A stretch of 64,000 bases of DNA from Propionivibrio soli (GCF_025770765.1 NZ_JANZKY010000013.1:1-64000), one strand, 5' to 3'. Numbered from the stretch's first letter, positions 16,971-26,616 are shown. The notes: generated by a model from the sequence alone, not told the origin. Made by a program: numbers and translations.

Positions 16971-18817
16971 GTACCGTACAATCCCTCCGCAAGTGTAATG
17001 ATTTTGTCATCAAGTTCGCCAACATCAACGGCACCGGTTCCGCCTCTGCCAACGAGATGTTCGCGCGTGCCGTAATGGGCATGGGCGTCCCGGTGGCGCC
17101 GCGCAACATCTTCCCGTCGAACATCCAGGGCATGCCGACGTGGTATGAGATGCGCGTCTCCGGCGAAGGCTGGCTCGGCCGCCAGGGCGGCTGCGACATG
17201 ATGGTGGCAATGAACCCGCAGACGTGGGACCGCGACGTGGCCGAACTCGCGCCCGGCGGCTACCTCTTCTACGATTCGAGCAAGATGCTGCCGCGTTCGC
17301 GTTTCCGTGAGGACGTGACCGTGCTCGGCTTGCCGCTCACCGAGATGTGCAACCGGGAATACGCCGATCCGCGTCAGCGCCAGTTGCTCAAGAACATCAT
17401 GTACGTCGGCGCGCTGACGGCGCTGCTCGACATGGAGTTCGCCGTCGTCGAGGGCCTGATCGCGCAGCAGTTCCGCGGCAAGGACAAGCTGATCAGCGCC
17501 AACGTCAATGCGCTCAAGCTCGGCTACGAACGCGCCAAAGCCGAGTTGCCATGCCCGATCGGTCTGACGGTGCAACGTTCGAACGGCGTCGGCGACCGCA
17601 TCTTCGTCAACGGTAACGACGCTTGCGGCCTCGGCGCGGTGTACGGTGGCGCCACGGTGGCCGCCTGGTATCCGATCACCCCGTCGACCTCCGTCATCGA
17701 AGCCTTCAGCGCGTACTGCCGCAAGTTCCGCACCGACCCGGACAATGGCATGGCGCGCTACGCCATCGTGCAGGCCGAAGACGAGCTCGCCTCGATCGGC
17801 ATGGTCATCGGCGCCTCGTGGAACGGCGCGCGCGCCTTTACGGCAACGTCGGGCCCCGGCATCTCGCTGATGCAGGAATTCTTCGGGCTGGCTTACTTCG
17901 CCGAAGTGCCGGCGGTGATTTTCGACGTGCAGCGCGGCGGTCCGTCGACCGGCATGCCGACGCGTACGCAGCAGTCCGACCTGATCTCCTGCGCCTACGC
18001 CTCGCACGGCGACACCAAACACGTGCTCCTCTTCCCCGAAGACCCGTACGAATGCTTCACGCTTGGCGCCCAGGCCTTTGACCTCGCCGAACGGCTGCAA
18101 ACGCCAGTGTTCGTCATGGTCGACCTCGACATCGGCATGAACGAGGTGCTGTGCAAGCCGTTCGACTGGGACGACAGCCGACGCTACGATCGTGGCAAGG
18201 TGATGACCGCTGCCGAGCTCGAAGCCGGCAAGAACTTCGGCCGCTACCTCGACGTCGATGGCGACGGCATTCCCTATCGCACGATCCCCGGTACGCACCC
18301 GACGAAAGGCGCGTTCTTCAGCCGCGGCACGACGCGCAACGCCTACGCCAAGTACAGCGAGACGGGCACCGACTACGTCTACAACATGGAGCGCTTGCGC
18401 CGCAAACTCGAAACGGCGAAGAAGCTCGTGCCGGCTCCGATCGAGCAGAAAGCCAGCCTGCCGACCCGTTTTGGCGCGATCTACTACGGCTCGACGAGCC
18501 CGGCGATGGCCGAAGCCTTCGCCCTGCTCAAGGCGCAGCATATCCACGTTGACCTGATGCGGGTACGCGGCTTCCCGTTTGCCGACGAAGTCGTCGACTT
18601 CATCAACGATCACGACCACGTATTCATCGTCGAGCAGAACGAAAGCGGGCAGTTGCGCATGCTGCTCATCAACGAATGCGAAATCGATCCGAAGCGGCTG
18701 ATCCGCGTCCTGCACTACGACGGCACGCCGATCACGGCACGCTTCATCGCCAATCGCATCGCCAACGTCATCAAGGAAAGCAACGTTACTCCGCTTCGCA
18801 AACAGGTGGCCTCATGA
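16967..18817 (+). CDS. korA: 2-oxoacid:acceptor oxidoreductase, fused gamma-alpha subunit
   Basis: A 616-residue subunit in which a gamma domain (about residues 1-190, ANINGTGSASANEMFARAVM and GEGWLGRQGG) is fused to an alpha domain (from about 205). The alpha part has the YPITPSTSVIEAF motif, QAEDELASIGMVIGASWNG, ATSGPGISLMQEFFGLAYF and RGGPSTGMPTRTQQSDL, all typical of KorA/PorA proteins that bind the 2-oxoacid and contribute to the thiamine-diphosphate site. It starts with ATG overlapping the korC stop and ends overlapping the korB start, so the three genes are translationally coupled. 2-oxoglutarate is the likeliest substrate by analogy; pyruvate or branched 2-oxoacids cannot be excluded. 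Confidence 0.88.
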   Translation: MSTVQSLRKCNDFVIKFANINGTGSASANEMFARAVMGMGVPVAPRNIFPSNIQGMPTWYEMRVSGEGWLGRQGGCDMMVAMNPQTWDRDVAELAPGGYLFYDSSKMLPRSRFREDVTVLGLPLTEMCNREYADPRQRQLLKNIMYVGALTALLDMEFAVVEGLIAQQFRGKDKLISANVNALKLGYERAKAELPCPIGLTVQRSNGVGDRIFVNGNDACGLGAVYGGATVAAWYPITPSTSVIEAFSAYCRKFRTDPDNGMARYAIVQAEDELASIGMVIGASWNGARAFTATSGPGISLMQEFFGLAYFAEVPAVIFDVQRGGPSTGMPTRTQQSDLISCAYASHGDTKHVLLFPEDPYECFTLGAQAFDLAERLQTPVFVMVDLDIGMNEVLCKPFDWDDSRRYDRGKVMTAAELEAGKNFGRYLDVDGDGIPYRTIPGTHPTKGAFFSRGTTRNAYAKYSETGTDYVYNMERLRRKLETAKKLVPAPIEQKASLPTRFGAIYYGSTSPAMAEAFALLKAQHIHVDLMRVRGFPFADEVVDFINDHDHVFIVEQNESGQLRMLLINECEIDPKRLIRVLHYDGTPITARFIANRIANVIKESNVTPLRKQVAS

Positions 18818-19875
18818 CCTATCTCGCCAAACCAAAACTCCTGCGCCCCGATACGCCGCGCAATGCGCTCGGCTATACCAAGCGCGACTACGAAGGCTCG
18901 ATCTCGACGCTCTGCGCCGGCTGCGGCCACGACTCGATCAGCGCGGCGGTCGTGCAGGCCTGCTTCGACCTCGACATCGAGCCGCACCGTGTCGCCAAGC
19001 TCTCCGGCATCGGCTGCTCGTCGAAGACGCCCGACTATTTCCTGGGCAACTCGCACGGCTTCAACACGACGCACGGGCGCATGCCGTCGGTATTGACCGG
19101 CGCGGCGCTCGCCAACCGCGACCTGTTGTACATGGGTGTCTCCGGTGACGGCGACTCGGCGTCGATCGGCATCGGGCAATTCGCCCACGCCATGCGGCGC
19201 GGCGTCAACATGGTCTATCTCGTCGAGAACAACGGCGTCTATGGCCTCACCAAGGGTCAATTCTCGGCCACGGCCGACAAGGGGTCGAAGAGCAAGCGCG
19301 GCGTCGTGAACAACGACACGCCGATCGATCTGGTCACGCTCGCCTTGCAGCTTGGCGCGACCTACGTCGCCCGCAGCTTCTCCGGTGACAAGGAGCAGTT
19401 GGTCCCGCTGATCAAAGGAGCGATGCGCCACCGAGGTTCGGCATTGATCGACGTGATCAGCCCGTGCGTTACCTTCAACAACCACGCCGGGTCGACGAAG
19501 AGTTACGACTACGTGCGCGAGCACAATGAGGCCATCAACCGGCTCGACGTAATTCTGCCCAAGGACAAGATCACCGCGACGTATGCTCCGGGCGAACTGC
19601 GCCGTATCGTGCAACACGACGGCTCGGTGCTGCACCTGCGCAAGTTGCACGAGGAGTACGACCCCTCGGACCGCGTGGGCGCCATGAATTACCTGCAGGA
19701 GCGCGCTGCGCTCGGCGAGATCGTCACCGGCCTCATCTATGTCGACAGCAGCGCCGAGGATCTGCACCGTTACCTGAACACCGTGGAAAAGCCGCTCAAC
19801 CAGTTGGACGACGCGGAGTTGTGCCCCGGTAGCGCCGCCTTGCACGCCCTCAATGAGTCGCTGCGTGGGCACTGA
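18814..19875 (+). CDS. korB: 2-oxoacid:acceptor oxidoreductase, thiamine-diphosphate beta subunit
   Basis: A 353-residue subunit containing the thiamine-diphosphate motif GDGDSASIGIGQFAHAMRRG followed by LVENN, and the cysteines of CAGCGHDS and GIGCSSKTPDYF that ligate the single cluster in this family. It overlaps korA by four bases (ATGA). Together with KorA it forms the CoA-dependent oxidative decarboxylase, and KorC provides the pyridine nucleotide exit. Length and motifs are normal for the family. Confidence 0.88.
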   Translation: MTYLAKPKLLRPDTPRNALGYTKRDYEGSISTLCAGCGHDSISAAVVQACFDLDIEPHRVAKLSGIGCSSKTPDYFLGNSHGFNTTHGRMPSVLTGAALANRDLLYMGVSGDGDSASIGIGQFAHAMRRGVNMVYLVENNGVYGLTKGQFSATADKGSKSKRGVVNNDTPIDLVTLALQLGATYVARSFSGDKEQLVPLIKGAMRHRGSALIDVISPCVTFNNHAGSTKSYDYVREHNEAINRLDVILPKDKITATYAPGELRRIVQHDGSVLHLRKLHEEYDPSDRVGAMNYLQERAALGEIVTGLIYVDSSAEDLHRYLNTVEKPLNQLDDAELCPGSAALHALNESLRGH

Positions 19876-19921
19876 CCGGCACGGGAAACTATTCGGTTAA
19901 CCAGACGAGAACAGAACAATC

Positions 19922-20641
19922 ATGGCTCTACGCGCAATAATTTTCGATGTCGATGGCACGCTGGCCAACACGGAACGCGACGGGCACCGCCCGGCCTTCA
20001 ATGCGGCGTTCGTCGAAATGGGGTTGCCTTGGCACTGGGACGAATCGTTCTACGGCACGCTGCTGATCAAGGGCGGCGGGCTGGAACGGCTCTATTTCTA
20101 CGCTGAGCACTTCGATCCGACGACGCGCGCCCGCCCGGATTTCGAAGACTTGATGCAGCGGGTGCACGAGATCAAGACGCGCAACTACCAGCGCCTGCTC
20201 GCAGCGGGGGCCATCCCGTTGCGCGCCGACGTCGGGCAGCTCATCTGCGACGCGCGCACCGAAGGCGTCCGCCTAGGCATCGCGTCGAGTTCGAAGCTCG
20301 AGAACATCGTCGGCCTGCTGCGCGCGAACCTCGGTCCGAACGCCGATTCCTGGTTCGATGCGATCGTTTCGGGCGATGTCGTGCAGGCGAAGAAGCCGTC
20401 GCCGGACGTCTACAAAAAAGTGCTCGAGCAGCTCAACCTTCCGCCGCGCGATTGCCTGGCGGTCGAGGATTCGGCGCATGGTCTGGCGGCGACATTGGCG
20501 GCTGGCATACCGACGGTGATCACGCTTAGCGACTACACGAGCAACGAGGAGTTCGACGGCGCGCGCATGGTGCTGCACGCATCCGACCATCTCTCGCTCG
20601 AGAAATTGCGCCTCTGGCACGCCACGGCGAGCACCTCGTAA
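19922..20641 (+). CDS. CbbY-type HAD-superfamily phosphatase
   Basis: A 239-residue HAD hydrolase with motif I FDVDGTLANTERDGHRPAFN, motif II IASSS, the lysine-containing KPSPDVYKK and motif IV AVEDSAHGLAA. The cap-domain region near residues 40-60 (GTLLIKGGGLERLYFYAE) is characteristic of CbbY/CbbZ-like enzymes, which remove phosphate from xylulose bisphosphate or related sugar phosphates, including dead-end analogues. It lies 46 bases after korB in the same direction, so it may be co-transcribed, but no metabolic link is evident. No Calvin-cycle genes are visible nearby. Confidence 0.82.
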   Translation: MALRAIIFDVDGTLANTERDGHRPAFNAAFVEMGLPWHWDESFYGTLLIKGGGLERLYFYAEHFDPTTRARPDFEDLMQRVHEIKTRNYQRLLAAGAIPLRADVGQLICDARTEGVRLGIASSSKLENIVGLLRANLGPNADSWFDAIVSGDVVQAKKPSPDVYKKVLEQLNLPPRDCLAVEDSAHGLAATLAAGIPTVITLSDYTSNEEFDGARMVLHASDHLSLEKLRLWHATASTS

Positions 20642-20698
20642 TCCGGGAGCATGCGCGGCAACCGTCCGCCGTCGCGTGCGTCAAAAGCCGGTAAGGAG

Positions 20699-20736
20699 GG
20701 CCGGACTCGCAAGCAGATGTAAGCCCGAGTCCGGCC
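20699..20736. terminator. Inverted repeat between convergent genes
   Basis: GGCCGGACTCG at 20699-20709 and its exact complement at 20726-20736 flank a 16-base loop. The repeat lies between the convergent CbbY-type and AttH-like genes, where it may act as a bidirectional terminator. No T-tract follows on either strand. Confidence 0.4.
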
Positions 20737-20742
20737 AGCCGA

Positions 20743-21888
20743 TCATCCGATCCAGATGCGCCGGTCGTAGCCCGTCAGTTCCAGGTAACCCTTGCCTACC
20801 GTACGCCCCGTTTCTTGAGCGCGTACGGCGCCCTCCCAGTAGACGTTGCCGGTGGAACGCCGGCTGTCGAGTTCCTGATCGTCGAACAACGGCGCTAGAT
20901 CGAAGGTCCGGGCGCCCGCTCGCACTTGCCATTGCACCGGATAGCGAATGCCTGTGCGCGATGATGCCCATTCCCTCGTTGGCGTGAGCGTAAGGTCGTT
21001 ATTCATCAGGATGTGGATATCGCTATTCCTCTGATTCCCGTTGCGTAACGTCCCTGCATGCCAGAGCGGGCCACCGTCTTGGCGGCGCAGGCGGAACGCC
21101 ATCAGCGCGCCGCCGTCGTCGAAGTTGATGCCGGTCCAATCCCAACCCTGTGCCTCGGAGGGTAGCAACTCACTCGACCATTCGTGGTCGAGCCAGGCAA
21201 GACCGGTAACCGGGAGAGCGCGTCCGTCGAGGGTCACCGTCCCGGCAACCTTGAGTTGCGGACGGCTGTAGTAATAGCTCGCATGCCGGGGATCGGGCGC
21301 CTTGGCGCTGAAGCCGCCGGTGCCGTTGAGTAGCGGCGCGTCCGGCGTGCTGAACTGCAACTCGTAGGCGAAACCGCCGGACTCGCTGCGCGGAATGAGG
21401 ACGTGATAACCGTCGCCCGTTTGTTCGAACACCCAGTCGCCGATCCACACATGCGTCCGTCCACGGGTGAAACCGGCGCGGTCGAAGGCTGCTCGAGCGA
21501 TACGTTCGTCATGGCGCAGGCGGCCGAGCCGCGGATCGGCAATCGCCGCGTGGGCGAGGATGAGCTGGCGTGGCGCGAACGCGCTGGGGTTGTCTTCGCC
21601 GATGCCGGTACGTACGCGGAAGAAGGTGCTCTGGAAGCCGATCGAAGTGCCATCCGGCAGTCTCAACCAGCCGGTGACGTACCACCACTCGGTGCGGAAG
21701 TCGGGGTGCGCTCCGTAGTCATCCGGAAAGACGAGCCGTCGCCCCGGAACCACCGGCGCAAACGCCACCGAATCACCGTTGCCGGCGCCCTTTGATCCTC
21801 GTTGTGCGGCGCGGCTTTCCTCGGCCAATGCAGATCGCATGAGGCCCTGTGAGCCGAGCATCGCTAACAGGAAAGCGCGCCGGTTCAT
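20743..21888 (-). CDS. Secreted lipocalin-like (AttH/CrtC-fold) protein
   Basis: A 381-residue exported protein. The N terminus MNRRAFLLAMLGSQGLMRSA looks like a twin-arginine signal. The mature part starts with FPDDYGAHPDFRTEWWYVTG, a hallmark of the AttH/carotenoid-1,2-hydratase-like family, and later GLAWLDHEWSSELL and GWDWTGINFDDG, also family features. The start overlaps the stop of the permease gene (TGATG) and has GGAGGA upstream. With the permease and ATPase it forms an AttEFGH-like unit. The ligand, probably a lipid or other hydrophobic compound, is unknown. Confidence 0.82.
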   Translation of the reverse strand: MNRRAFLLAMLGSQGLMRSALAEESRAAQRGSKGAGNGDSVAFAPVVPGRRLVFPDDYGAHPDFRTEWWYVTGWLRLPDGTSIGFQSTFFRVRTGIGEDNPSAFAPRQLILAHAAIADPRLGRLRHDERIARAAFDRAGFTRGRTHVWIGDWVFEQTGDGYHVLIPRSESGGFAYELQFSTPDAPLLNGTGGFSAKAPDPRHASYYYSRPQLKVAGTVTLDGRALPVTGLAWLDHEWSSELLPSEAQGWDWTGINFDDGGALMAFRLRRQDGGPLWHAGTLRNGNQRNSDIHILMNNDLTLTPTREWASSRTGIRYPVQWQVRAGARTFDLAPLFDDQELDSRRSTGNVYWEGAVRAQETGRTVGKGYLELTGYDRRIWIG

Positions 21889-24392
21889 CACCAGTCCTCC
21901 CGCACGGCGAGCACCGCCTCCTGGCGCATCGCGGCTCGCCCGGCGACTACTGCGCCGAGGGCGGCGAGCGCGATCAGGACGCCGGCGAAGACGGTGAGCG
22001 AAACCCAGGGCACGTGCAGATCCATGCTCCAGTGGAAGCTCTGCCGGTTGACCACCTCGATTAGGACGAGCCCCGTCGCGCCACCGACCGCCAGCCCGCC
22101 AAGCACGCCGGCGCCCGCCGCGAGCGCGCCTTCCTGAGCCAGCATCCAAGCGATCTGGGATCGCGTCACCCCAAGGTGGCGAAGCATGCCGAACTCCTTG
22201 CGGCGGGCGGCGGCCAGCGCCGCGAAGCTCGCCGCCACGCCGGCCAGTCCGATGGCCACAGCGGCCGCTTCGAGCAGATAAGTGACGGCGAAGGTGCGAT
22301 CGAATATGCGCAGGCTTGTGGCCCGGATTTCGCCCGGATAGGCGATCTGCAAGGTTCCGGGAGCCGCGGTCGCCGCTACCCGGGCGGCCACATCGGCGGC
22401 ACCGTGACCCGGTGCCAGTGTGATGGCGGCATCGTTTGCCAACCGGTCATCGCTCAGTCGCCGATAGTCAGTCAGGTTGATCATGACGGCGCCCGTTTGA
22501 CGGGCGTAGTCGCGCCATACCCCGGCGACGCGTACCGGAGCGGCGTGCCCGGCAATCGGCAGTTCGACGCGCTGCCCGGGCCGCCAGCCGTAAAGGTCTT
22601 TCATCGCCTCGGAAATCCAAATGGGAACAGCGGAGGGATCGCTCTCGGGTGGTGCGCGATCGACGACCGGCAATTCTCTGCCGTCCATCGACAATGGGCG
22701 GGCGATCAACGCCGCGGGCGGATGCTCCGGTGACAGCCGCAGACTCTCGTGCCGGGTGAAGCTGACGGTACCGACGCCCGGTGTGGACGCGATGCGCGCC
22801 TGCGTTTCGCCGTCGAGGGTCGTCCCGGTCTCTACGGCGCCGGCGCGCACGTACAGATCGGCCGGTAGCAGTTGATGCAGCCAGGCATCAACCGAGTCAC
22901 GGAACGAGGCGACCATGATGGCCATCGCCACCGAAAGCGCAACGCTGGTCAGCACGCCGGCCGCGGCTATGACCGCATGGCCGGGAACGGCTTCGAGCCG
23001 TGCCTTGGCAAGCCGTGCCGGAACGGAGAGCGCGTTCGGCAGGCGCCGCGCCAGCGCAGCGGCGAAAACCGGCAACAGCAGCACGCCGCCGCCAAGCAGG
23101 CAGGCGATCGCGGCGTAGCCGCCGACCGGCAAATCGCCCAGTGGCGGTAACCAACACGCAATGATGCCGACAGCGAGCAACACGAGACCGACCCGCGGAT
23201 GCCCGTGTCCCACCGGGATCGATGCGTCATCGCCGGCCTTCAGCGCTTGCGCGGGCGGTACGGTCGCCGCTTCGCGCGCCGGCCACCAGGCGCCGGCAAT
23301 GCCGGCGAGGATACCGAGCGTGCCGTAGGTCAGGCTGGCGATTGGAGTAAATTCAAGCCGAGGCCGCAGCCCGGCGAAGTAACCCGCACCGAGGTCGCCG
23401 CCGAAAAGCTCGAGCAGTGCCCAGGCCACCGCGTAACCCAGCGCAACGCCGAGTACCCCGCCGACTAGCCCGATCGCCGCGCCTTCGCCAAGCAGCCACA
23501 CGAGCAGCCGCTGGCGCGAGAGCCCGATCGCGCGCAGGAAGGCGAACTCGCTGCGTCGCCGGACGACCGAGAGGGCCTGCGCCGAGAAGACGAGAAAGCT
23601 CCCGGTGAGGAGCGCCATGGCCGCCAGCATCGTGAGGTTCACGCGGTAAGCGCGTGAGAGCAAGGCCGCCTGATTCTCCGCCACTTCCGGCGTTTCGACG
23701 ATGACCCCCGTGGGCAGCACGGCCTGTACAGCCCGCTTGGCCGTTTCGAGGGAGACGCCGTTTGTGGCCCGCACGTCGATGCGTGTGAGCCGGGTCAGCC
23801 GGTCGAATTGGCGCTGAACCGCGGCGATGTCCATGATGGCGAGGCGACTGTTCTCGGCCGCCGCTGGAATGTCGCCGCCGACCACGACACGGACTAGATG
23901 GATACCCGCTCGCAACGAGAGTTCGCTGCCGGGGGGGGCGCCAAGCTGAACCCGTGCGGCGTCGGAAAGGAAAATCCGATCCTCTCCGAGCACCGACAAA
24001 CGATCGCTGCCGGCACTGGGACGAGCTAACAGCGCTGGGGTGATGCCTGCGGCGGCGAACAGATCGACGCCGGCGATCTGAAGCGCCTGCTCTTGCCCGG
24101 CGACGCGCGTGGTTACTTCCACCACCGGGCTGGCGGCGGCGACTTCTGGAAGCGCGGCGACGAGCGGATACACCGTCTCGTCGAAACCGTTACGCGGTCC
24201 GACGATGCGCAGATCGGCTTCGCCGGCGACGGTGCGCACGCCGCGCGAGAATTCGGAGAGTGCCGCCGTGTGCACGGCTTGAACCGCCATGCCAAGCGCG
24301 ACGCCGAGAACAACGGCAATCAGCGAAAACGCCGTCGTCAGCCGTCGACGTGAAAGCGATCCGAGAAAGACAGGGGTGAGTACCGGCCGCAT
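21888..24392 (-). CDS. FtsX-like ABC transporter permease (fused, 834 residues)
   Basis: A large inner-membrane protein with two FtsX/MacB-type halves: an N-terminal helix (about residues 16-40), a periplasmic domain, three helices around residues 250-370, then about four more helices in the middle, a second periplasmic domain, and three C-terminal helices near 690-815. The length suits a fusion of the two permeases of AttFG/LolCE-like systems. It starts one base from the ATPase gene stop and overlaps the lipocalin-like gene. Such transporters use ATP on the cytoplasmic side to move or extract molecules on the periplasmic side. Confidence 0.88.
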   Translation of the reverse strand: MRPVLTPVFLGSLSRRRLTTAFSLIAVVLGVALGMAVQAVHTAALSEFSRGVRTVAGEADLRIVGPRNGFDETVYPLVAALPEVAAASPVVEVTTRVAGQEQALQIAGVDLFAAAGITPALLARPSAGSDRLSVLGEDRIFLSDAARVQLGAPPGSELSLRAGIHLVRVVVGGDIPAAAENSRLAIMDIAAVQRQFDRLTRLTRIDVRATNGVSLETAKRAVQAVLPTGVIVETPEVAENQAALLSRAYRVNLTMLAAMALLTGSFLVFSAQALSVVRRRSEFAFLRAIGLSRQRLLVWLLGEGAAIGLVGGVLGVALGYAVAWALLELFGGDLGAGYFAGLRPRLEFTPIASLTYGTLGILAGIAGAWWPAREAATVPPAQALKAGDDASIPVGHGHPRVGLVLLAVGIIACWLPPLGDLPVGGYAAIACLLGGGVLLLPVFAAALARRLPNALSVPARLAKARLEAVPGHAVIAAAGVLTSVALSVAMAIMVASFRDSVDAWLHQLLPADLYVRAGAVETGTTLDGETQARIASTPGVGTVSFTRHESLRLSPEHPPAALIARPLSMDGRELPVVDRAPPESDPSAVPIWISEAMKDLYGWRPGQRVELPIAGHAAPVRVAGVWRDYARQTGAVMINLTDYRRLSDDRLANDAAITLAPGHGAADVAARVAATAAPGTLQIAYPGEIRATSLRIFDRTFAVTYLLEAAAVAIGLAGVAASFAALAAARRKEFGMLRHLGVTRSQIAWMLAQEGALAAGAGVLGGLAVGGATGLVLIEVVNRQSFHWSMDLHVPWVSLTVFAGVLIALAALGAVVAGRAAMRQEAVLAVREDW

Positions 24393-24393
24393 C

Positions 24394-25047
24394 CTACTCG
24401 CGCAAACCTTCGGGCGTTAGACGCAATACGCGGTCAGCGGTGGCGGCGGCATCGCGCGAGTGGGTGACGAGAATGCCGATCGCTCCTGCGGCATGGATCT
24501 GCTCGGCGAGCAGTGCCAACACGCGCGCGCCGTTCGCGGGGTCGAGGTTGCCGGTCGGCTCGTCAGCGAGGACCAACCGCGGCCGGTGTACCAGCGCCCG
24601 GGCAATGGCCACGCGCTGCACTTCGCCTCCCGAGAGTTCGCGTGGCCAACTCGATGCGCGATCGCCGAGGCCGACGGCGTCGAGCAGACGTTGTGCCGGC
24701 GCCGCGGCCGTCTTTCCATCGACTCCCTGAAGCCAGAGCGGCAACTCCACGTTCTGGGCGACCGTGAGATGCGGCAGGATGTGGAACGCCTGGAAAACGA
24801 AGCCCAGCTTGTGCCGCCGCAACCGCGTCAAAGCGTCTTCGTCAAGGCTGCCGTAGTCGTCGCCATCGAGTCGAATGCGTCCGGCATCCGGCCTATCGAG
24901 GCCCGCGATCAGGTTGAGGAGCGTCGACTTGCCCACCCCGGATTCGCCGACGATGGCGACGTACTCGCCGTTGCCCAGGATCAGGGAGACGTCGCGCAGG
25001 ACGGGCCGCCCGTCGAAGGCACGGCCGAGGTCGGATAATTCAAGCAT
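24394..25047 (-). CDS. LolD/AttE-type ABC transporter ATP-binding protein
   Basis: A 217-residue ATPase with Walker A GESGVGKSTLL, the Q-loop region LGFVFQAFHILPHL, signature LSGGEVQRVAIARAL, and Walker B LVLADEPTGNLD, all intact. It belongs to the MacB/LolD class that pairs with FtsX-like permeases. It is the first gene of the three-gene unit. The start is uncertain: ATG at 25047 or GTG at 25056; neither has a strong ribosome site. Confidence 0.88.
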   Translation of the reverse strand: MLELSDLGRAFDGRPVLRDVSLILGNGEYVAIVGESGVGKSTLLNLIAGLDRPDAGRIRLDGDDYGSLDEDALTRLRRHKLGFVFQAFHILPHLTVAQNVELPLWLQGVDGKTAAAPAQRLLDAVGLGDRASSWPRELSGGEVQRVAIARALVHRPRLVLADEPTGNLDPANGARVLALLAEQIHAAGAIGILVTHSRDAAATADRVLRLTPEGLRE

Positions 25048-25404
25048 GGATGTCACTCAGAAGCCTGGGCACGGCCATGGTTCCCGTCTTTTTCGCCGGC
25101 GCTTCGTTTCGCTACTCGGCCGGCACGGCCAGCCGGCGGCTGCAGGCCGGAGGAGTCCGAAACGCGTTCGTCATTCTACCGCTGACCTTCGCGGCATTCC
25201 GGAAGCAGGATATGCAACGCCCTGCGTGTTGGCGGAACGTTCACTCAGGTACGTCGATCGTTAGTTGGCGCGAATCGCGAGCGGCGACGCTTAACGGCGC
25301 TCGCCGAGGGCATGAGCGTCGGTAAAGCTCGTGCCCCTATTGGCGTCGGGGAAGTGAAACAGGTGGCGGAGGTAGAGGCGACGCCATGTCGTCGTCGCCT
25401 TGCG
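25048..25404. other. Non-coding stretch between the ABC operon and the aminotransferase gene
   Basis: About 350 bases with no gene that I can support. It must include the promoter of the leftward ABC operon. An inverted repeat, AGGCGACG (25376-25383) with CGTCGCCT (25393-25400), lies just beyond the aminotransferase stop codon and may be its terminator, but lacks a T-tract. Confidence 0.4.
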
Positions 25405-26586
25405 TCATTGGGCGGAGCGAGCGCAGATGGCCGCCAATCGTGTGATGCCGTCCTCGATGGCTTCGATACCCGCGTTTGAGAAATTGAGGCGCATGTTATT
25501 GCCGCCTCCGCCGCGCGGGAAGAAATCGGCACCGGGAACGAAGGCGACGCCCTCGGCAATCGCCTCGCCGAGGACGTGCATCGAGTCGAACGATTCCGGG
25601 CCACGGACCCATAGGAACATTCCGCCTTCGGGTTGCGTCCAGGAAAAGCTGGCCGGCATGTGGCGCCGCAGAGCTGCGTCCATTGCCGCATAGCGTTCGC
25701 CATACGCGGCGCAGACGCGCCGGACATGCGCCGCGTTGTCGAAGTCGGCCAAATAGCGGTCGAGCACCAGTTGGTCGAAACTCGACGTATGCAAGTCGGC
25801 TGCCTGCTTGGCGATCACGAGCTTGTCCCTGACCGCGGGCGAGGCCACGATCCAGCCGGTGCGGAAACCGGGCGCGACGGTCTTCGAAAACGTGCTCAAG
25901 TAGATGACGTGGCCGCCTTCGTCGAAGGACTTGATCGGCGGCAGGTGCTCGCCTCGATAGCGCAGTCGTCCGTAAGGGTCGTCCTCGACAATGAGGAGGT
26001 TGCGGCGCGCGGCGATCTCGGCAAGTTGGCGCCGACGGACGAGAGAAAGCGTGCGTCCGGTCGGGTTCTGGAAATTCGGGATGACGTAGAGAAAACGCAC
26101 GCGTCCTGCGGCGGCCAGCGCGTCCACCGCTTCCGGAATTACTCCCTCGTCGTCGGTGACCACCGGCTGGAAGCTCGCTTCGAAACACTGGAAGGCCTGG
26201 ATCGCGGCCAAGTAGGTCGGGGTTTCGGTGAGGATCACGTCGCCCGGGTCGAGAAAAACCTTCCCAAGCAGGTCGAGTCCCTGCTGCGACCCCGTGGTGA
26301 TCAGCACGTCGTCCGCCATACAGCCGATTTGCCGTGTTTTCATTTCCTCGGCGATCCGGGTGCGCAGCGGCGCGATGCCTTCGCTTGCTCCATATTGGAA
26401 CGCCTTGGCGCCGCATTCGCCGAGTACGCGTTCGGCGGCGGCTCGGATGTCCTCCACCGGAAACAACTCGGGGGCGGGAAGCCCGCCGGCGAACGAAATC
26501 ACTCCGGGGCGCTCGGTAAGCTTGAGCATTTCCCGAATGGTCGATGGTTTCATCGCGCTCATGCGCTGCGCGTAAGACGTCTCCAT
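25405..26586 (-). CDS. PLP-dependent class I/II aminotransferase
   Basis: A 393-residue fold-type I aminotransferase. The opening VISFAGGLPAPELFPVEDI and QYGASEGIAPLRTRIAEEM are typical of the 2-aminoadipate (LysN-like) group. The pyridoxal-phosphate lysine is in STFSKTVAPGFRTGW, with the Asp/Tyr contact in IVEDDPYGRLRY. AAGGGAG precedes the ATG at 26586. It is divergent from a MocR-type regulator that likely controls it. The amino donor or acceptor is unknown; 2-oxoglutarate-linked branched or aromatic amino acid transamination is common in this group. Confidence 0.88.
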   Translation of the reverse strand: METSYAQRMSAMKPSTIREMLKLTERPGVISFAGGLPAPELFPVEDIRAAAERVLGECGAKAFQYGASEGIAPLRTRIAEEMKTRQIGCMADDVLITTGSQQGLDLLGKVFLDPGDVILTETPTYLAAIQAFQCFEASFQPVVTDDEGVIPEAVDALAAAGRVRFLYVIPNFQNPTGRTLSLVRRRQLAEIAARRNLLIVEDDPYGRLRYRGEHLPPIKSFDEGGHVIYLSTFSKTVAPGFRTGWIVASPAVRDKLVIAKQAADLHTSSFDQLVLDRYLADFDNAAHVRRVCAAYGERYAAMDAALRRHMPASFSWTQPEGGMFLWVRGPESFDSMHVLGEAIAEGVAFVPGADFFPRGGGGNNMRLNFSNAGIEAIEDGITRLAAICARSAQ

Positions 26587-26616
26587 GGCAACTCCCTTGC
26601 AAACACAGACGGCCCC

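Noticed and set aside
16868..19872. Large minus-strand frames over korA and korB
   Set aside because: Antisense shadows caused by codon bias; the plus-strand proteins are complete and well recognised.
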